This document shows positions 35,079 to 46,470 of a DNA stretch of 64,000 bases, piece after piece. Source of the DNA: Vitis vinifera (taxonomy: Eukaryota; Streptophyta; Magnoliopsida; Vitales; Vitaceae); assembly GCF_030704535.1 (NCBI RefSeq), contig NC_081811.1:4567001-4631000 (forward strand), given 5' to 3'. The stretch's first letter is position 1. The number at the start of each line of letters is the position of its first letter. The position numbers were made by a program, and so were the translations under genes. A model generated the notes under the pieces. That model had not been told where the DNA came from, made no database searches, and saw only the letters and a list, made by a program, of their open reading frames with translations.

Positions 35079-38028
35079 ATTGGTATTTTGGAATTAAGTT
35101 TGGTGAGTCACATCCTTACATCAAGTTAAGAAATTGTAATTTATTTCTCTTTTGGTTGTCCTAAGGCATTGAAGGCCTGCTCTCATTGTCCAATTTTGTG
35201 ATAAGGTTCACAGTACATGAGATATGGTTCCAGGGGTGGGGGTTTAGATGGCAAGATTTATCAAAATCCTTTACGCATTTTCTATAATACACACCATTGC
35301 AGTTGTTGCACAGTGCATAGAGAAATGGGCAGCTTGTGTAAATTTAGTAGGTTTTTGTCTGGGCATGGGTGGGAGACATAAGACTTATCTTTATGGCTTA
35401 TTATGCATTAGCTTAAAATTTCAATCCAAAAATTTTCAGGGTCCAGATCTTGATTGGGTACGAGTAATGCACAGGGGAGCCCCAAATTTAGGTATGCTCA
35501 GTTATGTTTTTGGGCTTATGAAAGAAAATGACAAACATCAAATTCTGTTGGTACAGTTCTTTCCTTCTCAATTTGGTGTTCTTTTGTTCAAATTTCATTG
35601 CAGACAAATGATTTTAGCTTATTTGTTAGGCTAGTATTGTTTTAAAGTTACAACTTTGTTAGTCGTGGAGATTTCACATCAATTATCAGAGTAGGACCAA
35701 AGACACTGCTCATTGGTTTGGAGTACTAATGGTTGAATTCAAGGTTAATTGTTTGTTTTTTCTTCTTGTCTATGATATTTAAGTTCTACATCGGAGAGCA
35801 CTGAATGTTCCTAGATGATGGTTTTGCATTTGTTTCAAATTTTCTTGGTCATCACTATAATTTGGATGCTTGGTTGGCACGGAACTAGAAAGTAATGCCC
35901 ACTAAGCCTTGCAGGAACAAAGAATATGTTTCCTTTGGAGAGAGGTATGTCTTGGGTTACCAAATCCTTTCCCAAGCTCTTGTCAAATATGACTTGATTG
36001 GCCAAACAGATTTTACTATTGCATTGTTATTGAGCATCCGGATAGTAGTTAGTAGGTTGAGAATCCTAAATCACTCTGCAGTTAAATTAACTACTTTTCT
36101 AGGCAGTACCATTGCCGTACCAGATGTGGTAAGTATAATTTTTGTGGTGCTGTTAAGGCCACACAACAGATTTGTGCCTGTTCAGCCGATTCCTGTCTCC
36201 TCTCCGGAATCGCTTCAAAACTATACAGTTCTTATTATTCTTTCTGCTGGTGGCTTGAGTTTCCTCATTCATGATCATAGAGAACATGTCATTAGAAGGG
36301 AACTCACCCGGTAATCAGAGAGAGAGTTGCAGTACTCTTGAAGCTTGCGTGCAGAAGGTGTTGCAGTATCATATAAAGCAACTGAAGATTGGAATGGAAA
36401 AAATGTTTTATGATTAAACACCATTTGCCTACAGTTGGGAGTTCAGGTTAGGAGGATGATTCAAGACTAGGAAAGAGAATGGACTCCTGCGCAACTGAAA
36501 GGTTAAAATTGGCCATGCAAAGGTTGAGAGGACGGTCATAACAGAAGAATTAATGCTCATAGGTAGCTTGTTAATAATGCTCTTGGATGATTTGGGCATT
36601 CCAAATATTATTCAAATGAGTTGATGTTGGCAATTAATATCTTTCTTGGTGGATTAATTTCTTACTTCACAAAAAGATAAGAAGGGAGTAAAGGACAAGA
36701 AAAAAATGGATGCAAGCACTTGGAAAATTGTAGAGAACATAATGCCAACTGCCTTTTGATCTTCCTGGTCTAATGACTGCAACCTGTTCAGCTTCCTTGC
36801 AAAAAGAGGGCAACAAGTCCTCTATTGTTGCGTTAAGATGAAGCTGGAATCTCCTTTACTAAAACGTTTATAAAGAAAAAACAAGCGTTTTGATAAAATT
36901 TTAAAAATATTTAAAAATAAAAATAAAAATCGCTTGTAATGTTTTATAAAAAAAACATCTGATAGATGATTCCCTCAAAATTACTTATAGAAAAGATACT
37001 TGCATGAAAAATACTAAAAGTAAAAACAAAAATCAATTGCATATCTTGTGATAACTAAGGTTATCCTGTAAACCAAAGGGTAGTGGTTCAAATCTTCATA
37101 TATGGCTGAATAAGCATATGACTACGGGTAGATCAACCTGGTAGCTTTTTTGTATGATATTGGTATCACATGCATCTGACCCGGGGGGGAAAGGGTGAGG
37201 ATATGTCAAAATAAAAGAGTGATATTAGTCTTGAGATGTGTTTCATAGTGAAAATTCTCACATTGAAAGTAAACTAGCATGTGCTCGATCTATTTTCTGT
37301 TTTTGCATGTGTTATTGCTCTAAATAACAGAAGAGAAAACTTTGGGTCCTCAATGGCGGGAAGTTAAAACACTTGGGTGGATTTTTTTTATATGTTTTTT
37401 TACTTTTTATTTTTTAAAAAGATACCACATAAAATACTTTTTTTAATGTCAACGAAAAGGCGTGTTTTAGTTAAATAATTTCATAAAATAAAATAATATT
37501 ATAAAAAGAAAAACCATTTTGAAAAACACTTTTTAAAAACTATTTTTTAATGTTTGTAAAATAAAATTTTGTTTTAAAATTTGAAATGTTTTAACTCATT
37601 TTTTATGTTTTTAAATATGTTTTAAAAATAATTTTATATTTAATGTTTTATATTTAATTATTCTTCGTATTTAAATAATTTTTTAAACATAATTTTGAAA
37701 AATAAGTAAAATAAATAAATAAATAAATAAATAATAACTTAAAAATATTTTCCGAAAACATTAAACAAAATTTTCTATTTTCTTGCTGGTGAATGGAAAA
37801 TTCTGTTTTAAAAAACCGTGGCCGAGCAGGCCATAATTTCTTGTAAGTTGTAACTCGTAATCGAAACAATCATGCCACTAATTGATGAACTTGGGAACTT
37901 GTGGATGGCAGAACCGTTACTCTGCCTTCCGATCTGCCCATGTCGGTCACAGCACCCTTTTAGCTTCTATGCACAAGTGCTCATAATGACTGGAATACAA
38001 GAAGATAAATCAACAGTAGAACAGGAGA
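35079..38028. other. Intergenic region, no gene supported
   Basis: The first several hundred bases are likely 3' untranslated sequence of the zinc-knuckle gene. An ATG-initiated open frame of 139 codons at 35895-36314 has no recognisable domain and I do not call it a gene. From 36860 to 37860 the DNA is AT-rich, with a possible tRNA-derived SINE near 37040-37190 and ttta/aaat repeats at about 37700-37735. Confidence 0.5.
37040..37190 (+). repeat. Possible tRNA-derived SINE fragment
   Basis: The sequence ggtggttcaaatc-like box (tagtggttcaaatcttc at about 37080-37096) matches the RNA polymerase III B-box consensus, preceded by a weak A-box-like stretch. The ends are not defined. Low confidence. 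Confidence 0.25.
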
Positions 38029-38619
38029 ATGAGATACGAACACCATGTCTCCTTCTGTGGCAACCTCATAGAAACAACAGCCACAAATAAAGCTTCCATA
38101 GCAGATGATTGGGTGCATCAAATTCTCTCAATGTACCGAGGTCAACACCTTATTATAGGCTTGGACTGTAAAAGGAGGCCTCATCCCATTACATCGATGG
38201 GTGGCAGAACTGCAACCATGCAGTTGTGTGTAGGCAGCAAGTGTCTCATACTTCAGTTGCTCTATATGGACTACATACCCAAATCCCTCAAGAGTTTTCT
38301 TAGTAATCCTGACATTACTTTTGTTGGGGTTGAGGTTGAGGAGAATGTACTCAGGCTTTGGGGTGAGTATGGTCTTTGGTGTACTGACGCAGCTGATGTT
38401 CATGAATTGGCTAGCAGGAGTTTTCCTCTTGGTTTCAGTGGAAAAACTGGTCTGAAAGCTCTTGCTTATAAAGTGGCCAAGCTTCGTATGTGGAAACCCA
38501 AGAATGGTTGCTGTGGTGATTGGGAATCAAAGCTACTTGATGAGCGACAAATTGAACAAGCTTGTATTGATTCTTATTCTGTGTACAAGATTGGCATCAA
38601 GTTACTCGATAAGATCTGA
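38029..38619 (+). CDS. WRN-type DEDDy 3'-5' exonuclease paralogue, catalytically degenerate
   Basis: Intronless gene of 196 residues, the same length as its neighbour at 39303 and alignable to it without gaps. The family (Werner-syndrome-like exonucleases, DnaQ superfamily) uses D and E in Exo I, D in Exo II, and Y and D in Exo III. Here D46 is kept, but the Exo I Glu is K48 (GLDCKRR), the Exo II Asp is N106 (VEEN), and the Exo III Tyr is Q177 (EQACID). D181 remains. Three of five catalytic residues are therefore lost while the frame and core motifs (TFVGVEVE, GLKALAYKV) persist, which suggests a pseudoenzyme rather than a fresh pseudogene. No convincing TATA box was seen. The start ATG gives MRYEHHVSF, matching the start of the sister copy. 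Confidence 0.85.
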   Translation: MRYEHHVSFCGNLIETTATNKASIADDWVHQILSMYRGQHLIIGLDCKRRPHPITSMGGRTATMQLCVGSKCLILQLLYMDYIPKSLKSFLSNPDITFVGVEVEENVLRLWGEYGLWCTDAADVHELASRSFPLGFSGKTGLKALAYKVAKLRMWKPKNGCCGDWESKLLDERQIEQACIDSYSVYKIGIKLLDKI

Positions 38620-39253
38620 ATGTGTAGAATTGTTTATCTGGCTTTAGGTTGGTGTTTTGAATCAAATGTTTAAGTATATGAACAAAAGCAATTCAGTAAG
38701 CTGATATCAACAAACAGAGGGGCTATGTATCTGATGTCACAGATTGAACCCCACAAATGTAGTTCAACTTATTTTATTATTGAATGTTGGGTTGCAACTT
38801 TGAAAGTTGATCAAGATGATGGTTAATTCGAATCTAACCTAAATTAAGAAACAATTAAGTTAATCTCAACCCAACATCATCTCTAACTTTAATTACTAAA
38901 CCCAAATCCGATCCAATCTTATTTTTTTTAAGTTTAAATTAAATCTGAGTTGGTTGGATTAGATTCGGATTCAAACAAATGTGGGATCCATCAGCCCACC
39001 TAAATTGCACTCTTAATTGAATGTACCTTATTATGCTTAATATCTCCACCTAAAATGCAACTCTAATAGAATGTTTGCTAGTATACTAAATGTCTCAAAA
39101 ATCCAAGCGTTAATTCCAAATTTCCAATGACTATTTACATTCCCTGGATTTATTTCCATCATTGAAACAGATCACAACTTGAATGACCCACCTGCCTTTT
39201 GGGCTTTCCAAGTCAAGTAAATGCAATCTCTTCATCTTCCACGGCTGCATATC

Positions 39254-39263
39254 TGTATATACA
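39254..39263 (+). promoter_or_regulatory. TATA box of the second exonuclease gene
   Basis: The sequence tgtatataca lies about 45 bases before the ATG at 39303, implying a very short 5' leader. Confidence 0.55.
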
Positions 39264-39302
39264 GGACCTTGAAGTTCCCCACTAGAACCAAATTCTACAA
39301 AT

Positions 39303-39893
39303 ATGTCTTACACCCACTTGGTTTCCTTTGACAACAAGGCCATTGAAACAACAGTAACCGACAGAGGATCAGAAGTCGACTCATGGGTTAATACCATCCT
39401 AGCAGTCTACAGGGGCGGAGACATGATAGTTGGACTAGACTGCGAATGGAGCCCTACCTTTCTGAGTGGAACCAGCAACAGAATTGCTACTCTGCAGCTG
39501 TGCGTAGACACCAAGTGCCTCATACTCCAACTATTCTACACGGACTACATTCCCCAATCCTTCAAGAATTTTCTCAGTAACCCTGCCGTAACTTTTGTTG
39601 GAGTTGAGGTTGAGAGCGATGCCATGAAACTTAGAGATGAATATGAACTGGACTGCCAAGAGACTAGTAACATTCGTGCACTAGCTTGCTCATTTTGGCC
39701 TAATCGTTGGTATAGAAGACCTGGGTTGAAAGATCTTGCCTTCCAGATAGTTGGCCTCTTGATGCAGAAGCCGATACATGTTTGCAGTAGCAACTGGGAG
39801 GCAAGAATCCTGAGCAATGAGCAAGTCGAGTATGCAAGTATTGATGCTTACGCCTCCTACAGAATTGGCCACAGACTCCTCAAAGAGATGTAA
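39303..39893 (+). CDS. WRN-type DEDDy 3'-5' exonuclease, catalytic residues intact
   Basis: Intronless, 196 residues. All five residues expected of a DEDDy exonuclease are present: D46 and E48 in Exo I (VGLDCEWSP), D106 in Exo II (VESDAMKL), and Y177 and D181 in Exo III (EYASIDAYASY). This is the single-domain plant group related to the exonuclease part of the Werner syndrome helicase; it lacks a helicase domain. The activity would be 3'-5' trimming of DNA or RNA ends. It lies 683 bases downstream of a gap-free paralogue on the same strand, so the pair arose by tandem duplication. The biological role of this plant subgroup is not settled. Confidence 0.92.
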   Translation: MSYTHLVSFDNKAIETTVTDRGSEVDSWVNTILAVYRGGDMIVGLDCEWSPTFLSGTSNRIATLQLCVDTKCLILQLFYTDYIPQSFKNFLSNPAVTFVGVEVESDAMKLRDEYELDCQETSNIRALACSFWPNRWYRRPGLKDLAFQIVGLLMQKPIHVCSSNWEARILSNEQVEYASIDAYASYRIGHRLLKEM

Positions 39894-41256
39894 TGGGCAG
39901 TTAGCCTTCTCTACTTTGATCCATTTCCTAACATAGCCTGAAACTCTTTGAATTTTCTAACTTGGATTCGACATTCTGGCTGTGATCCATGGGTGGGTGG
40001 ATTGAAATTGAATGAACAAAAATAGCGATATTTTCATATTTAATTGGGAAATTAACTGTCTCCAATAAATTTAGATTATCCAAACCATAATCAAGATTAT
40101 TAACAAATAAACACCACTGCAAGAATAGAAAAAACGATCCAACGGTCTGACACGTCCCATGCCTTACAGGCTACAGGCTTAGCTATTGGGTGACACAACC
40201 AAAACGACAAACCGTCAACTCTATCTCAAGTATATTTATTTGAATCTGAAAAGTTCATATCTCTGTCGTCTTTCAAAGTATAAAACAAAATTCCAATATT
40301 TGAAAAAAAAATAAAAAAAAAGAAAAAAGAAAAAGAGATAAATGAAGCTCTAAATTGGGGATATTATGTATGGATAACCAACAAAACATTTGTTGAGTCC
40401 TAATCTCGCGCTCTCGGTCTGTCTGTTGATTGAGTCTAGGGTTTCGTCTCCATCCTCCGGAAAGGTACGGTATGTCTTTATTATTGTTATTTTTTTAATT
40501 TTTTTTTCTTCTAATTCAAAGAGACATTAACCCAGCTGGATTTTTATTTTTTATTTTGTTTTAATTTTAATTTTTTTATATTTTTTTTGGGCATTTTTAG
40601 TGTTTGGTTCCCGGAAAAGAGCGGGAGGAAGGAAAGGGAAATGCCTTGTAATGGCCTTCTTTGTTTGAGCCTTTTGAAGTATTTTCCTTCCCTTTCCCGG
40701 TCAAACAAGGGGATTAGGTCGTGTTTTTTTTCCCCTATTTTTGTTTTCTTAGAGCATTTTAAATTTGGCTTCTCCTCGGCATTGTATTGAATTATAATGC
40801 AGGATTTTTATGCATTGCTTTGTGTTCAGAGCCCGTTTTCTGATCAAATGTTCAAACTGTAGGTTTTTTCCATTGTTCTAGAAAATTGGTTGATGTTTTT
40901 ATATGGTGATAAATAATGGAGACCCAAAGAGTTGAATTTCTTTACTTATTTTTGAAGCTGTGGTCAGGAACAATCTGAAGCATAGCTATTTGCAAAAGGG
41001 TCTATAATTGGCAGGCAATAAAGAAAATAGGAGTTTCAATCTCTGAAATTTTCTGCCCGCCTGAATTTGAATACCCTTTTCACCTACTCATTGTAGATGA
41101 TTTTGAGGGCAGGTCTTTGTAATGTACAATCTTTGCTACCTGGATTGGGTGAAGGGTTAATCCATATGATGAACACATTGAGCTTTGTTTTTGCAGTGGA
41201 AAAGTTAACCTAAAGAGTGGGAGGAGTGGAGAGGAAAGAAAAAAAATTTAGCTTGA
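39894..41256. other. Intergenic region and 5' leader of the membrane-protein gene
   Basis: No coding sequence. The sequence ctagggtttcgtctccatcctccggaaag before gtacgg (about 40436-40465) looks like a non-coding first exon, spliced to an acceptor ttttgcag at about 41197, just upstream of the ATG at 41257. Confidence 0.5.
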
Positions 41257-43036
41257 ATGGATCAAATCTCCTCAAGGGAAAGAGATCTTGAAGTAGATCT
41301 TGGAAATTGTAGTGGAAATACTAGCGAGGAGGATGGAGGCAGGGACCCTGTTTTGGGCAATATACAGGCAAATAAACTATTTAGTAGGGTTGGCAGTGAG
41401 GTTTGGAATTTTGATGGATCAGTTAAGGATGAAAATGGTGTAAATTTGATAAAAAATTTGGTAAAATACGGCAACACTGCCGATGTGAATGTAGAGCTGT
41501 TGATAGACATCAGTTCAAGAGGGGAAGAGAGTCGAGAGAACAGCAATCTTGCAATGAAGCAATATGTGAATGAGAAGCATAAAAAGACAAATTCTAGAAA
41601 GCCTCCTAAGCCACCTCGACCTCCTCAAGGTCCTTTGTTGGATGCTGCTGACCAGAAATTTGTTAGGGAGATATCTGAGCTTGCAATGAGGAGGCGTGCT
41701 AGGATTGAGCGGATAAAAGAGATGAAGAAAAAGAAAGCAGCCAAGGCATCGTCAATGAGCAGCAGCAGTTTATCTGCCATGATCATAACGTTTCTCTTTT
41801 TCATTATAATACTATTTCAAGGTATGGTTGCATTTTAGACATGAACTGGGACCTTCCTTTTTTTCCTTCTCGTTTCATTTTATGATTCATTTGCTTTAAG
41901 ATTCATATGTCCCATGCATTCTCCAGTGCTCATATGATATAAGTACTGTGTATATAGTTTGAATAAACTGGATCCTCCCACATGGAATGGTAAGAATTTT
42001 TTTAATTGTCATATAAAAGATAAAAACTAATAGTGGCTAGCCACATGGTACCGTAAAATAACAGCATATGTTGTTATTTCATCAGGGTATTCACCCATTG
42101 CTGATCTGTTCTCAACTCTTTGCATTTCGATAAGTGTGTTATATCCAGTTTTTTTCTATGATCTTTATTTTGTTTTAAGCATTTCCATTTTATGGATAAT
42201 GAGTTCTCTAATAAAGCTGATAGCTAGGAAAATGCCGATATTATAGGATTGCTCCAAATCCAAATTTTCTTACAAAATATTCTTGGGAATTAGATTTGAT
42301 AATCAAAATTATTGTTATTACGGAACTCTTTGTTGTCTGTCGTGTATTCATTATTATATGCTTTGTAATCTTGAGCTAGAACCATCTAATTACAGATCTT
42401 TTAAGGTTGTTGAGGACGCGGAATAATTATTTTTTCTTGTTATTAAGCATCTGATGAAATTTCAGGTTTGTGATGATCCATTGTTGCTGGTTCATGCTAC
42501 CACATAAAAATTCAAATTTTTTCCTGTCATTTTAGCTGTTATGTTTTTGGGGTTCATGTGAAACCTTTTTCTCTTGAGTTACTTGGCTTCCACTTCTCAC
42601 AGAAAATTTGGGTTACGAACCATGGACATTCTTTTTTCATGAAACAGACCCTGATTTGTGCCTTGAAAAACTTTGCTCACAGGAATATGCTCCAGAGCCA
42701 GTTCACATGAGGGGTTTCAGGGGTCGCCTGAGCCAGTAGTGAACTCAAGGAAAAGTTTGATTTCAGTTCAATATTACAAAAACCTCCCTCCCAATGAGAG
42801 CAATGAACCTGGTTCCAACTCACTCGAGTGTGTATTCCTTTACCCTTTATTTTTATCGTGGAAGATCATCTTGAATTGTGTTTCCATGCATTATTGTTAT
42901 CTTAAGAACCTACGATATTTGAGGAATCGGGATAACTATCTGTGCCTCATATTTTCCCCATATTTTACCTTAATGCAGTTCAGTAGAACAACAGGTATCA
43001 GGCCTCAAAAAAATATTGCATAGAGTTTATGGATGA
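41257..43036 (+). CDS. Single-pass membrane protein, plant-specific, function unknown
   Basis: Three exons, 41257-41821, 42683-42827 and 42979-43036, join in frame to 255 residues. The N-terminal 110 residues are acidic and low in complexity. Residues about 113-125 form a proline-rich basic motif (RKPPKPPRPPQGP), followed by a conserved-looking helical segment (LLDAADQKFVREISELAMRR) and a Lys-rich stretch. One hydrophobic segment (LSAMIITFLFFIIILF, about 171-187) is followed by a ~67-residue tail encoded by exons 2-3. I recognise this layout from unnamed plant transmembrane proteins but know no function. The third exon has two possible acceptors. I prefer the one after taatgcag, which gives the tail DSVEQQVSGLKKILH; the other, three codons on, ends at a TAG at 43021. 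Confidence 0.75.
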
Positions 43037-44470
43037 AACAGAAAAGCACTGAAGAATGAAAGATGCAATGGCTGACTTATGTAGGATCATAGCTTTACCC
43101 AGACACCATGAAATATTTTGCCTGACTGTCCTGGTTTCTGTATATATGTAACGCTTATGAAGCTTGCGTGATGTAAAAGTTCTAATTTGTACAGCACTGA
43201 AATTCATAGGGAAGCCATGGTTTTGCAAGTTTTATTGGTAATACATCAATCTATTGAGGATTTGTACCTATTCCACTTCAAAGCTATTATTTTGTTTATA
43301 TCCTGAAGCAGATATGTTTATTTTTTTCTCTTTAGGGAAAAAATGATGTGTTCTGTGAGACATATATCATACACATGATATATACTTGTATATAATAGAA
43401 AAAAAAATTTACTCGATAGAATGTTTGTTTTGTGAATTTTGTATGTCAATTTTGTTGAACTATCAATTTTTTTAAAAGTTTAAGTTTATTGGATTTGAGT
43501 TGAATAGGCATATCATCCTCCTTAGCAAACCTCTTGCAGGATTAGTCAATAGAAGTTGACATTTTTTGTAGTATAATTGGTCTTTTGGAGAGGTTGAGGA
43601 ATGTCAAGATGTCATAATATGATTGGTCCAAAGATGAACTGCACCTGATCGGTCGGAATGGATGCGAAGCATTGGTTGGTTCATTGCAACCATTCATTAG
43701 TTCATGTATCTTGTAATGGATGTGCTATTTGTTTACTTCCATTTGTTTCGTAAGAGATTCAATGCAGATTTTGATGGGATGAAATGGTTGTTCATGTAAC
43801 TTTATCTTTAGAGGCTCCATCGAAGTTTGTTTACTTATATTTTGTCACGAGGGGGGACAGGAACAAAATTCTTTTGGAAACTTAAATACGAAAAACAAAA
43901 AAATAATTTTCTTTATTTACAATCCATGAAGGTACATATTCTACGCTTACCATGTAAAGAACACTATAGAAAAACAACTCAACATTTCAAATTTATTCTA
44001 AAATATAACTAGTTATTAAAATAAAATTTTGAAAACCATTTTTAATTAAAACTTTGTCAAACCTATTATGAACTTAAAAAATTGGTTTTCATTCTTTAGA
44101 AGAGAAAAATGTTTTCAAGCACCGTTTCGAAACAAGTCTTAAAATCAATTGGTTTCTAATGAGAATAGGTCAAATATTTTATAACATTCGACGTCATATC
44201 TCGTGGGTGTGTTTTAAAAGTCGTCATTTGAGTGATTCATTATCGAGCTTAAAATACATTATTGCACCCAAAACGAGAGAGTTATTTAATGAATTACATT
44301 TTGATTTGAAAAAACCCGGAAGAAAATCATATTTTCTTGCATAATTTAACACAAAAATATAAATAAAAATCAAACAAGAATAAAATTTTTATTGCAACAT
44401 GTTAAAAACAGTATATATTAATTTAGAATATAATCAATGGAAAAGTAATTCAATTAAACCTTGATTCCAA
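43037..44470. other. Intergenic, no gene seen
   Basis: Early part is probably the 3' untranslated region of the membrane-protein gene. The remainder is AT-rich without recognisable coding potential. Confidence 0.5.
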
Positions 44471-44479
44471 CAAACAATA

Positions 44480-46470
44480 AAGGTTTGGGATTAGAAAAAA
44501 CTTGATGAGGATCCAAATACATTTTCTTAAGAGTAAATACTCCATCTTCTATATAGAGTTAATTGACACTCTTTTCTCGAGATAGAGTAATCTTCATAGT
44601 TAAATTGTTGCAAAAATTTAACTCCATGAACCAAGTTTCACTCATTGCTCACCAAAATCAATTAAAATAAATATCATAATAAAGTTGTTATTCTTCCAAC
44701 TTATCTAATATTAAAAGCAAATTAAAAAAAAAATGGAGAAAAAGTGTATGTTACACCAAAAACTCGTTTTCTCCTTAAAAAACACCTACTCAAAAAATTC
44801 ACAAAAGATAAAATTAACAAAATAATAAATTGTGTGATTAAAAATACATAAAAAAAAAAATAGAGGTAACATAAATATTAAAAATTAAATATAACAATCT
44901 GTTATAATTAAAATTTAAGAAAATAAAAGTAGAAAATATTATTATGTAATAATTGCAGACATTTTGTGGACCTGAAGTTACACTTAGTGTAAATAACTTT
45001 TTAAGAGAGATAATGAATTAAATCTTGAATTAAGTTCTTTGATTCAAATTTCCTTTTACTATAAATATAGTAAGAGTAGTTAATTTGATTCCATTCCATT
45101 ATATGATTCTTTGATCACAAGTGTTTATTTTATTTTTTATTTTTTGTCCAATTGCAAATTAGGATCATAAGGAGTTAAAACAAACTTAACATCATATTAA
45201 TAATTAATTAATCTTTTTCTACTTCTCAATGTAACATAGTTGAGTTATAAGATTTTATTAATATGAAGCTTAATGTAACATTAGTTGCTCTTAAGTCTTT
45301 CATATGAAAATCGTTGCATTTTTTTTCTTTTGTCTTTCAAAACTTCTATTCGTGTTCCAAAAATAAGGATCATTAATGTTAGATAAACATAATTTTTAAA
45401 ATCACTAATAAGAAAACCATTAGATTGCATAACTTTGTCAAAATTTTCATATGATTATTTAGAGGTTTGTTTAGCTTGTACCATACTTCACGTTTTGTCT
45501 TAGCATTAATTTCAAACATGCGAAAAAAGCTAAATTCTTCGTGAATTCAACTATTTTTCGGACATTTCCTAATCTACCATGTGAAACATTGAAGAGTCTA
45601 ATATTTCCAATCAAAATGAAGAATTTTCTTATTTAATTAAAGGAGCATTTATTACATTCAAATTAAAGAGCTCATCACATAAAACAACGTTTACTAGTCA
45701 AATTCTCATTCTAGATAATGACAACTTTATTAGACTCAAATACCACCATAAAATTAGATTGAACAATCAAGTCGTACTAATGGAATTCTTCTGATGCTCA
45801 TAGTACTTGAATGTGATTTTTGATAATTAAAAAATAAATTTATATGAGCACACACGTGAATATTAACACTAGAGTCAATCCAATAGTTATTTGAACTACA
45901 AATAATATTTAACTTAAGGCTATTCATGTGTCACCTAATTGAAGAGCTAGCCTTCATAGTTACCACATTAGCTTATGGCTTATGAGTTACTGAAAAGTCA
46001 TAAGCTTTTGGAGCTTGACTTTAATTTCTTATGAAAATAATTTTTTTCCTTATGATTTGTTTTTCCACAAATCTAATACAAAGTTAATCCAAAATTTTTT
46101 AAAATGATTTTTTGTCTTTTGATTTATTAGAATGATTTTTTCTTAAAATTTTTGGACTAAGATTTATACATATTTTCAACAATAGAAGTCTTACCCTAAA
46201 ATTCAAACTTCATAGTATTTTTCATTCCTAAGTGAAATCAACAATTCTTTCTAGTTTTTGCTTTAACATTCTCCCAAAATCAAATCAATTAGGTGGAAGG
46301 TGGATAAGGAATACCATTCCCCGTAGATACAATAATCTTCAAAATAAAATTATTATAGAAATTTGACTCCATTCACCAAGTTTCATCCGTTGCTCGCCAA
46401 AATCAAATAAAATAATAGGAGAAAAATATTACAATGGAGTTGTTCTTCTTCTACAACTTTATAAGGTACA
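44480..46470 (-). mobile_element. Decayed Copia-type retrotransposon remnant
   Basis: On the minus strand, translated fragments occur in polyprotein order. At about 46080 is a zinc-knuckle relic (ICGKTNHKEKNY, with a stop and a Cys-to-Tyr change). At about 45890 is a protease-like NNYWIDSSVNIHVC, and further on are integrase-region-like scraps. All are riddled with stops. Related direct repeats flank it, at about 44580-44710 and 46320-46460 (both contain caccaagtttcat / ccaagtttcactcattgctc). They may be LTR remains. Most of the interior is deleted. Confidence 0.6.

Noticed and set aside
35895-36314. 139-codon ATG-initiated frame
   Set aside because: No recognisable domain, no clear promoter or splice context, and it lies just downstream of a gene's 3' end; probably chance or an old fragment.
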